Shown here in pieces: positions 48,301 through 60,300 of a stretch of DNA of 64,000 bases. Source of the stretch: Halichondria panicea (taxonomy: Eukaryota; Porifera; Demospongiae; Suberitida; Halichondriidae); contig NC_087377.1 in NCBI RefSeq assembly GCF_963675165.1, forward strand, positions 14,256,198 to 14,320,197, in the 5' to 3' direction. A program made the translations under genes and the position numbers. Numbering within the stretch: the stretch's first letter is position 1; each line of letters opens with the position of its first letter. The notes below the pieces were generated by a model that had not been told where the DNA came from, did no database searches, and worked only from the letters and a program-made list of their open reading frames with translations.

Positions 48301-51300
48301 TTATCAGATTACTCTCGCGTGTAAATCAAATATACCACTCGAGGCCATTGTTTAACTATAACATAACCGATTACCCACTATAACAATTTGTTTATTAATC
48401 ACCACAAACCCACCACCTTATGTTTCCATGGAAACATTTTTGAGTATGTTGTAGCTTGGTCATTCACCTACACATTAGTATCAGCACAATTTCTTAGAAA
48501 TGTTCCAATCGAAAGATATTTACATTTAAGTACAGCTACTCAGAAATTTGTGGTAATCTACTCTCTAAGCTGGATGCACTGTAGAAGATTGGGGCAAGCC
48601 CAACTAGCCAGATAAGTTAATTTGACGTCACTAATAAGAGGTGTGGCTTCCGGTCAATCAAATTTCGGCGCTGCGCGGCTAAAAATCAAAAGCGCCCTCT
48701 TTTATCTATGATAGCACCCCCTTCTTCAAAATCCTGCCTACACCCCTGCATGAAGTTGTGCTGTCTAGTTAGCGTACTGATAGCTAGCATGCACTGTATA
48801 TAATAGTTACTTATATATGCATGAGCAGTGCAACAGTAGTTAATGCACGGTTGCAAGTGCTCTATTGCCCAAGCGGAAGTTCGAGAAGCTCATGTAGCTC
48901 GAGGCAAAGCCGAGTGCTACATGATGCTTCGAGAACTTCCGCGAGGCCAATAATATCCATAGAGCATGAGCGTAAAACAGTGCATTAACTGGTTTGTAGT
49001 TTTTAGCTTCTCGCAGCTATATACCAATAGCTATCGGCTCTAGTATAGAACTAACTACTAAGTAGAATAGCAACCTTATACGAAAAGATTTAAAATTTGC
49101 TATTCCTGATTCTGGAGAGACTGCAATGGCTTTCAACGTACTGGTAAGCAAAACTAGCCTTTACTCAAGAATAAAGCATTTGTTAGCAAGATAGCATTGC
49201 TAGAAGCTTATTTTAAGAATCACTTTGCTGCATGTATACTCGCATTGCAACCATGGAGCAGTTGTAGCTATTCTATTCTAAAATTCTATGGCTTAAAAAT
49301 CAAAAATCAATTATTTTGACCACCAACCGTGCTCTAACTACCCCGGCCCAGCCATGCTCTAATGAAAACACCGCGGGTGCTGATGCCTCGGTGGAGGTGC
49401 CAAAGCTACATAACATAAAGCTACTAATAGCTAGCTTCTATACACACATTGATTATAATTATCATGATGAATATTTTTAATTTTGCTGCATGCAGAATCC
49501 AGAATCACAGGGAAACACAAAGAGTGGGTAATGATCGACGATGATTGTTGTTAATAACGATCGATGCCAAAAGTTCAAGTCTAAAATTAATGGCTGCAAG
49601 TAGCAGAGCCTTGCAGCTCTCTTCTCACTCTTGCAGCTACCAATAGCTAGCGTTCTAGTGCAGAGCTAACTACTAAGTATAGAGTAGCAACACTCGGTGA
49701 ACAAGTTTTGCTACGGACTCTTTTGAAAAGGCTGCAATGGCATTCCAAGTAAGCAAAACTAGACATAACTCGAGAACGAAACTTTATTTTGCAAATCCAC
49801 AAATACCAAGCCAAGAAAACATGACTAGAAGCCTATAGAAACTCTTACTTGCACTTCATTGATCCTTGAGCAGCTGAAACAGTCTACACAGACACACAGA
49901 CACACAAACACACTACCGTATACCTCGCTTGCGCATGCGCACCGAGGCATAACTACCAAACTGTTCCAAAAATGCCAACCACAGAATAATAGAGCACGGT
50001 CTGTGGTTACTACAGTTGTAGATCCTAGTCTATGGATTTGTTAGCATAGTTTTTCCTTTGATCTTTGTACAAAAAACTACAAAGACACATAAAGTAATAG
50101 AAACAATGTCTTTCTTTCTCAAAAAACAAAAATTCATGATAATTTATGAGCAAACACTGCATCGTAACCTTAAGTATACAATGAATAATGTAAGCAGTAC
50201 TTATTGCGCTTTAACATAATTATAATTTAGCAATGTTTGTGCATATATAGCAGGACGATATCAGAATCCGCGTAGTAAGACGCGACATCTCCTCATGTGC
50301 TCCTGGTTATGCTTAGCCTCAAATCCAGGTCAATTAAAATACGGCTTGTATCTATTGCATGGGTGATAGTACATAGCTATGTGCAAACTGAGTTCCCCAA
50401 AATCTGAAGAATTCGTTCTACGAGTAAAACCGTGGTAAAAAATTATATTGTATTTTGTCTCCTGTGAAGCTGTGGCTTATGTCCTCTAATCCATTTTCGA
50501 GAAGGCTATAGTCTGAAGCCAAAAGAGGCTCTCATCTATACCTCTATGATGGTCGTATGGTTGCAGTTGGAAGCACAAAGTCAAACACTTGCCATGCATA
50601 ATTATAGTCTGTACAGAAACCAAGTTCAAACATCCCGACCATACGACCATTCTTGAGGTAGATGAGAGCCTCTTCTGGCTTCAGACTAGTGCAAGCTTTC
50701 GCAACAACACAATAGAGGGCCACAGCTATAGCTATAGCTAAGCTTTACCCATAAGACATATGCAATGTATAGATAGTGCATGCATGCATGGCCTATGATT
50801 AATTACACATGCAATAGATACCAGGCCGTATTTTAATCGGCCGGCTATAGGTTATACTAAATCAATAAATGCTCATGTAAATGATGAATTGTAAATACTT
50901 GATATAGGAAATACGATGTCCAGACTTTCAGACCTCCTTGATCTATCAAGTCACACTGTTAGGCTCCGGTGTTGTCGCAGTAAATCCCACAAGCTGTGGA
51001 AAAGTGTGTATGACCAGCTTTCAGAATTTTTCTGGTGCTTCTGTGGAGTATAGGGTATTGCTGTATGCTGTAAATTCTATTGGGACAAGTGAAGTTGTGG
51101 AATATCCAACCACTATCGGTATGTCTGAATTACATGTACCGTATATGCTTGATCAGAGGCCGCTCTCAAATAGTATATAGCCTCCTTTGCTAGCAAAACG
51201 AGTGTTGCAAGTGTGCGCTTGCTAATGCCTCTCGCCATGTTTTTGCTTTCGCTCAAAAGTATTAGAGTGTTATAGAAGAGGTAGATAATTTGCAATGTGC

Positions 51301-54300
51301 TTGATTGTTTCACAAGAAAGGGGGGTCCACAGTTAATAGTGCATACTGATTGTTTAAATGGCCTGTAGCCAAACAGTGGGAGTAAGCCTTTGTCAAAGGC
51401 ATAGTTAGTAGTCTGTGAGATAAGCATTAAAGACAGAATTCAATCACAGAAAGTAGACTATAGTATCTATAACAAGCAGTCTAAAAAGAGTTTAAACACA
51501 GAATTCAACCACAGAAAGTAGACTCTATAACAAGCAATCTAAAAAGAGTTATATTTATCAGAAAAGGTTAGTTTGTGGCTTACCAGGACCTCAACAAAGA
51601 AGAAAATCCAGGATCTGATTCTCTTACACGTGGTATTGAGTGCGCATGCGCATTACATCCAGGAATAAGTGCAAGTTCACAAATGGCTACTAAAATAGCT
51701 AGCTTCTTTAGCAGCTCTTTCTGACTGTTGTAGCTAGCAAAAAGCTAGCGCTTTAATGCAAGGCTAACTCATAAGTTGAATAGAACGTTTGTGCGAACAG
51801 ACGATGCTATGAAAGATTCTGAAGAGACTGCAACAGCCTTCAATGTGAGTCAAACTAGCCATAACTCAAGAAAGTTTGCTAATCCACGAATCAAAATCCA
51901 AGAGAACGGCTAGAAGCCTATATAGAAGCTGTTAGTTTTCCTCGCATTGCAACCGTTGAGCAGTTACAGTTGGAACAGACACACAGACACACACACAGTC
52001 AGCTTTACCGTGTCCCTCGTGCGGCTACGCCTATAGTTCAAGGCATAATGAAACGTTTACCTTAAAGTGACATATTTCACAGGTAGATTTGTTTGTGTTT
52101 TCACTGTTTTAGCTAATTTTGCTGCTGCTCAAGTTGTGAAATTAATATTATTCATAGCGTTTCTAATTACTCACAAGTGGTTTTAATGAGATTCATTGCA
52201 TTTTCCAATTATCTGCGAGTACACATTTTTCGATTTTACTCTCATTCACAGAAATTAATACTCGCGAAAGTAGGTCACCTTAAGGTAGTATATAGCCGCT
52301 CTCAAATATAGTACAGTAAAGTTTGACTCTAGCGCATTTCTGCACGTAGAAGCCATATTAATACTAGCAGCTAGCTACATGTACATGTAGGTAGGTAACA
52401 GTTTGTTAGTGCTTCAATTCACAAAGACTTTTTCATGGCAGAGTTCGAGTTTATGCAGGTGAAAATAACTTTTGATGACGCCTCTCTTGAACAGTGGCCT
52501 CTCTCGAATTGTAGCCTCCTCTGCCAGCAAAATGAAATATTTAGCCTCTGATTGGTACATGAATATAATTATAGTTTTGCCATCGCGTGACAGGACATAA
52601 TATTGTTTTTAATGGTACAGTAGAACCTCGATTATCCGGACACCTTTTTTCCATAGCCATGCAGGCCAGATAACCAGATAATTGACTATATTATTAACTA
52701 CACCCACAAATGCAGCTTACTCAGCAATATCTTAGTGTTGCACATGCGCTGTAATAGTCCTATAGAGCCTGGAGTTTTGATTGCTCTTCGAATGCCCATG
52801 CATTAATTACTTCCAGTATAACTTCCGCAGTAAAATTGTGCTGATCGAGTTAGCACACTCTTTTACATTCTGCAATACATGTGCTATTTGAATTGAAAAT
52901 AAGAGCTACACAATGGTTTTTGTCCCAGAGAGTTTTATCAACTCTAGACTTGAAGATACCTACTATATATACACAGTAAGTGCAGTATAGTACTAGATCT
53001 AAGAGGCAAACTAATGCTCAAGGATGGTGGAACATCTCATCTACAATGTGCTCACTAACAGGTGGTTAATGTGTGGGTGGGCAGAACTGTTGGGATTGCT
53101 CGGGGCTCTAAACCAAGCTTGATCAGTTCTTGACGAACGTAAGGAACAAATGCCTCGTGAAACCAATCTGGAAATATACTGCACCAGTCTCATCTCATCG
53201 CAATTAAATATTTGGTCAGGGCATATATATAGCTTCTTTATTGAAATTGCTTTAACAAATGATAAGACAAACTCATCAGCAGTAGAATCATCGGCTGACA
53301 ACTTTGTAATGACAGATTCCTAATTGGGGTGCCCGCACATAGTAACAAATTGACATAATTTAACCACAAAAATGCAACGTTTAAATCCTGAGACTTGCAC
53401 ACGCAGTATTTAATTTCAATGCATGCGCTAGTATAGTAGTAACCACAAGTAACAACATAGTGGTTTTGTGAGGATGTCTTCAATTAAATTAACTACAAGG
53501 GGGGTGCTCAAGCCCCCAAAGCGCCCCACTGGATCCGCCACTGGATACAGTTGTACATGGCTGTAGCTTAATAGTATAAGCTATACACTATATATACACA
53601 GATTACCAGTGTGCGCACATGCGCTTCATACATTAGTACACGTGCGCATACGCACAATGAACGTACTCCTTTTCATCAACATAGTGTGAACTTTGACCTA
53701 CACAAGCTATTATCTGAACTGTAATTGATAATTATTTCAGTGAAAAAAAGCAGCTTCTACTTTACACCTACTTTCCTCTCGAACGACTGTCGGTTTGCTT
53801 GTGAGTGCTTCTCAAATGGAAGTCTGGATACAGACAGTTGCAATGTGCTGTACACAACTGACTCGATGTACATGGATCCATCAGCAATTGTTTCTCCGCT
53901 CAATACACAATTTGAAATAACTGGAATAATTTCCAATACCATCTACTATTTTGATTTTTTTTTATCTGTGAACAAAACTCTACTTGTTAGGAACAAAATT
54001 ACAAAACAATCGATATCAAGTAAGCTTTATTATGTAATAGTGTTATAATTATTGTTATGGTCACACGTTGTTATTGCTCTAGGTCCGAGGCTCAGTTTAT
54101 TGGTCATTGTGTTCCTAACTCTGACTATTTTGGCTCTCATTCTTGTAGCAGCATTTATTATAGGTTAGTTACTTATCACCAAAGCATTCACTTATAATTA
54201 TTACACTTTTGCAGTTGACTGTGTTTTAAAGCAATTACAAAAGTTTGTAACAAGACTTTTTTTTTGTGTGGCAAGTTTCTTGGGATTATTGAGCTTGGTG

Positions 54301-57300
54301 TTTCTTATTGTTTTCTTAATTATCACTGGTGTCCAGCAAGGCAAGTTTTTTTAAAACAAATTGTACTTATTCTATTAAACTGTGTATTATTTCTAGACAC
54401 ATGCAGTTTGGACTGGAGGAGAACACGCAACGCATTGATCATTTCTGCCTTTCTTTTAGCTTGCTTTGGCAACATGTTTCTGGTCTGCATCCTGCTTGTC
54501 TCTTGTGTAAAGAAAAGTAAGGCAGCATCAATTCATAACAATCGATTCCATGTTTATTTTCAGATTCAAACATGATGGATGTGCATATAGATCTATTAGA
54601 ACACAGTCCAGTACTTTTCCATGCTGACCCACATAGAAAGTAATGGAACCCTAATTATAGTTGTACTATTCTCATGCATCATCATATATACAGTGATCCT
54701 GCTGACAAACAGACTGGCTATCAAAAAGAAAAATCTAAACATTGGTGGAGTAGTAGACCAGCCAATAGACAAGAAACAAATGAACTTATTGATATGCGGG
54801 ACGAGTCAAAGGTTGGTACAGCAAATAGTGAATCATCGGCTTTTCTAATCAATAAAGGAGGTCACGAGTCCACAACTCAATCCAAGTGCACAGACTCTTC
54901 TGGCCGCCTCAAATTTAAAAGGATCAAAAACTCTAATCCTGCAGTTGTTGTTCCCGGTGTCCTACCTGCTACCACACTATCTAGGGTAAAAATATAACCA
55001 TTCATGTCCTTAAGTTGTACTATGTTCGTAACTGTATGTTTGCTTGCAGGCCGACCAACACTTGTCCAATGATGCAAAGCCACAAACTGACGAAGCAACG
55101 TACAACAGTTCTGAAACCAGCAATGCACCACTCTCCAAGGCAGTGCAAGATAAAGACGCAAAGCAGGGACGCAAGTACAGATTCTCTTTGGGGCCTCTCA
55201 AGTTTGGAAGGAGCGAAGATACTACTGGTGCTCCTGTGACCTCACCGGTAGTTCCCCCTGGACAAACGGACCTGCCAGATGAGGTAAATCGCAGCCACTT
55301 AATTATGCCTCGAGGCGTAGCCGCACGAGGGATACAGTAAAGCTGGCTGTGTGTTGTGTGTGTATTCCAGCTGTAACTACTCAACGGTTGCAATGCGACG
55401 AAAACTCACAGCTTCTATAGGCTTCTATAGCCACGTTCTCGTGGATTTTGATTCGTGGATTAGCAAACTAAAGCTTCTTTATTGAGTTATTGCTAGTTTG
55501 ACTCACATTGATTGCTGTTGCAGTCTCTTCAGACTCTTTCATAGCATCATTTGTTCGCACAAAATTTCTAAACTAAACTTAACCGCTAGCTTTTTAGCTA
55601 CAAGAGCTGCTAAATCAGCTCGCTATTTTAAATTATTAGCCAATAATTTTGTGAACTTGACCTCTTGCAGACACACCCCTTATTCCAGTGGATCTACTGC
55701 GCATGCACGCTCATCCCCACGTATGAGACAATCCATTTTGAACCCCAGTCCTTGGCAGCTAAGCCACAAAACACTATTATAAATGCATGTACACAAGTCT
55801 TTTCTTCTCAGTTATAACGAGTGTTGCAAGCGTGCGCTTGCTAATGCCTCTCGCCATGTTTTTGCTTTCGCTCAAAAGTATTAGAGTGTTATAGAAGAGG
55901 TAAATAATTTGCAATGTGCTTTGATTGTTTCACAAGAAAGGGGCATCCACAGTTAATATATATAGTGTATACTGATCGTCTTAAATGCAGGGGCGGAGGA
56001 AGTGGTCCGGCAGGTCCGGCAACTGCCTGACCAATATTGAATCAAACCTAGCTATAATTATAGACTCTAGCTAACTTATAGTCAACTACCAGCTAGAGGC
56101 CGAGGATAAGCTAGCTAGCTAGCTAGCTACGATCGAACTCTATTCCAGTTCAATGTTACATGTTTAATGTTCTATTCTAATTATACGTAGATCTAATAGT
56201 GGGAGGACCTAGATCCAATAATAATTATTGGGCGGAGTCCAGCCTAACCAGGTATGATACAGAGGTATGATAATGCAAGTTCAAAGGTCAAATTTAGTAT
56301 ACATTTTTTCGCAGCTAGTAGGGCCCTATTTTTGCCTAACCAATGCCATTAAACTTCCTCCACCCCTGAAATGGCCTGTAGCCAAACAGTGGGAGCAAAT
56401 CTTTGTCAAAGGCATATAGTCATGCAGTAATCTGTGAGATAAGTACAATTCAATCACAGAATTAAATCAACGACACTGAAGCAACTGCATGTTATTTAAA
56501 TGGCCTGTAGCCAAACAATGCAAAGGCACAGAGTAAGAGAGAATTTAAGCACAGACAGTAGTATATCACAGACAGTATAGTATATATAAACAAGCAGAAC
56601 GTGTGTATCTATCTATATTAGTACTGAGAAGAAAAGACTTGTGTAAATGTATCTATTGTTATCAGACTTGTGTACATGAATATTGTTATCTAGTCTATAC
56701 GGTATCTTTTGTTTTGTGGCTTACCGGTATACCAGGACCTCAAGAAAAAGAAGTATGTTGATTCTGCTACTGGATTCTCTAACATGTGGGGATGAGCGCG
56801 CATGCGCATTGCATCCACAGGAATAATTAAAGGGTGTGTCCAAAGAGATCAAGTTCACAATGGCTACTAGAGCTAGCAGTTTTAACAGATCTTTTCTGAC
56901 TCTTGTAGCTAACAAAAAGCTAACGCTTTATAGTGCAAGGCTAACTCATGTGTTGAATAGAAAGTTTTTGCGAACAGATGATGATTCTGAAGAGACTGCA
57001 ACAGCCTTCAATGTGAGTCAAACTAGCCATAACTCGAGAAAGAACGTTTAGTTTGCTAATCCACGAATCAAAATCCAAGAGAATGCCTTGAGGCAGAATT
57101 ATAGATAAGATATTATACTTTCTTTGTATGAAATTCAAATGCAAATTGTTAACGTAAAATTCATTTTAGAAAATACTTGTCAAATATGGTGCAATCTAAT
57201 TGGTTACGTGGAGGTCTTTTATTTCTCATAGATACCTCTCAGACATTCAGAGGTACAATAATACTGAATTGACTAATTTTTAAGCATGCATGTACCGTAT

Positions 57301-60300
57301 ATATATATATATATAGAGGGTAATTTTCGTGGGGGAAAATATTCGTGGTTTTCGTGGTTGAAGGTATGACCACTTACCCACGAATGAAGCGACCTTGCCC
57401 ACCTTTACCTGCAGTGCAAGCAGCAACACGGTATATCGACAGAATAATGATAATGACGTTCAGAGTTCACATGCAGTTAGTTGGAATGATTATATGTTGA
57501 AGATGAGCATGAACTTATGTAGCCATCACTTATGAGGTGCGAGGTGCGCTGATGTTGTTTGTCAACACTTGTAAGCAAGAAAATATGGTGGTGGCCATTG
57601 GAGGAGGCAGAGATGGCAGACAAGACTTGATGAATTGGCTTCTGGCTACAAGCACAATGTCCATACTAGGCTTTTTATCGTGCGTATATAGGATGTCTGA
57701 AATGTTTTCTTTCTGCTCTAAGGAGGTTCGCTTGTAGCTTCTGATCCCTTCGATACTGCGATGTATGGCCTGTACGCTCCATTACAAGTTGTTCATTAAC
57801 ACCACTGGAGTACTTGGTTGCATTTGTGGCTCAGAGCAAAGGGTTTGTTTTGAATCCTTGTATTCACACGTTCTTCACCATATTCTTCAAGGTGTTATGT
57901 CCCAAAGGTGCTCAGGAAAACCAGCAATCTTTTTAGGTTTTGTCAGAGGAGAGGTATGACGCATTGCTCGGCCAATCATGCATGAGGACACAAGCTGTTG
58001 TATCTCTTAAACAGCTCAACAAAGTATCTCTGAGGATTTTCGGGATTTGATTAGTGAACCACTACTTTGGGCTTGAACTTGCGTCCTTTCATTACTCCAG
58101 GACGATTTTTCTATTATGTCTTCTCTGTATCTGAGGAATGATCGTTCATTTCGAGGCTCACGAAGTTCAATCTGGCAAGAATTATAGCGAAGTTGTCTGT
58201 GCTCACCTCCACTGCGCAATGCAAAATAGAGTCCATTAATGAACACCGATAATATATGTTCAAAAGAGTGTCCGCACTGTGGTCTCCTAAGATTTTTTTT
58301 TTATCCCACAGCAACTCTTCTTCTTCAAGGCAAAGTAGTTCAGCCTGCTTATATACAGAGCCAACACCAGCAGATTGAAGCTGCTTCATTTCAACTTGGC
58401 TGCGTAGGGGCAGTTTCAGGTTTATGGTCTTGTTTGTGGCCACTCGTACTCAGTAGGGCTTCAACTGCATTTTCTAAACTCCACCTTGGATCAAAAGGGT
58501 CAGTTTTACAGTCAGTCTATATAATTATAGTAGAGCTAGAATTTCTAGTAGAAAGCGTAGCACTGGAACAGCATCCCCAGCGGTACTGAAGTTGTGTCTT
58601 CACGCTATCCATAGCTAGCTAGCAGTTTATTTTGTGGTTGCTACACTATTCTAAATCAGTTACATAGGCCTCGTCCAACAGTCACTATAAAGTTTTGAGA
58701 ATATCGGGCCTTCGGTTATCAAAACCCCATAGAGACCATGGACTCAGCCTATAACTATAAAAGCTTATTCCCTCTACTATATAACACTCTAATACTGTTT
58801 GAACAAAAGCACACAACATGGCGAGAGGCTTTGTAATTTCTTGCAATTATTCTGGGTCATTATAATGGGCATAATAAGATTAAAATTGCGACCCCTGGTC
58901 AGTTTGGTACAATTCTCTGCTGCTTTTTTGTCTCTTTTATGCCGCGGGCCACGAGCGTAGCCCGCTGCGGTAGCTAATTACTAAAATCTGTTGAAAATAC
59001 TTAACTTGCTGCATGCTGAGTGACATCATTCTGTATAGCTAAGGCATTACTGCAAGACTAGCAAAAAACTCACCATATATAATATGTGACAGGCTCTGGG
59101 AAAACCAGACTATTGGAGCAGAATTTAGTATTGAGCTACAGCTAAATTTATGCCTACAGTATAAAATCTCAAATAAAATGTTATTGATGTATAAGTATCT
59201 ACAGTCCTTCTACTACCTCTCTGTAAAATCTGATGCTCTAAATCCAACTCTTTCCATCGAAACGCTTCGTCCAAACTTTCGCTATTACCTTATTTTTCCT
59301 AATTAAGCAATCTTTGAGAGCCGTTTTTCTCGATACTACATTTTACGGCTTCGAGTTTCCAACGCGCATAACTCGGGTATGAAACTAGGTATGTGAACAC
59401 TAAGCATATCATTGTGTAGGCAATGCTCTGCTCTATCACTTGGTACATTAATCACCAAAATTTTAGTCTGCTCCAATAGTCTGGTTTTCCTAGAGCCTGT
59501 CACATATAGACTAAAATCACGTGCAGTTTAATCTTACTTGACCCTTGTGAGCTCTCTTTTGATAATACAGTGTAGCAATTAAGTGTATATAGCTATAGAT
59601 AACAAGTCTTCAGGAAACATCTTGAAGCTCTGGATGGCTGTGAAGACTAGATATTGATGAGAATCACTCTAAGTAAGAAAACATAGACACACACACTGCG
59701 AAACTAGAGCACTGAAGTGCTAACCCCCAACTGTTGACATGATCTACAAGCATATAGCAACCCAAAGAGTAATTGCTGGCTATAAAGCAGCAAGTGACAG
59801 GATGAGATTGGAGTTTTAGTATAGTAATTATAGTACATGCATTATTTGCCTGTTTGTGACATCTGAGTCTTATACCTCAGTGGCGTAGGAGCAGGGGGGG
59901 CAGCCCAGGAAAATGCCTGACCAATATTTCTAGCTTGTCTTTATAGATGTAGTCTACCAGTAGTCTCTTGTCTACGTTTAGCTAAATTCTATGATTCTGC
60001 TTTAGTAGCTGCTACAAAAACTAGAATCTGATGACATCACAATCTATGATTGAGTTCAAAGTTCATAGTAATAACAAGGGCGTCTTCGCCCCCCCTTTTT
60101 TGCCTGACCAATGCAAAATTGCTTCCTACACCTCTGTACCTCCTCTCGGTATTCTGTGTACTAGACAGGCAAATACCTGGAGTCTTAGTTATGGATTCTG
60201 GGGTATGCATGGTATGCTCTGGGGCTAGGAAACAATAAACAACCACAATCATAATTCTAGTTTTCTACTTTAGTGACCCTGTTCATTGTTCCTGGTACAA

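Noticed and set aside
54621-54848. A fourth TM segment in receptor C (hydrophobic frame at about 54650-54715)
   Set aside because: The hydrophobic stretch reads an intron (54640-54693) and needs a frame that does not join the neighbouring exons. Spliced phases skip it.
57300-57316. TATA-rich tract as a promoter
   Set aside because: It is a simple TA repeat next to MITE-like sequence, with no gene starting downstream.
58239-58589. Coding region on the + strand
   Set aside because: It is the antisense of a recognisable recombinase fragment; its composition shows no domain and no splice context.
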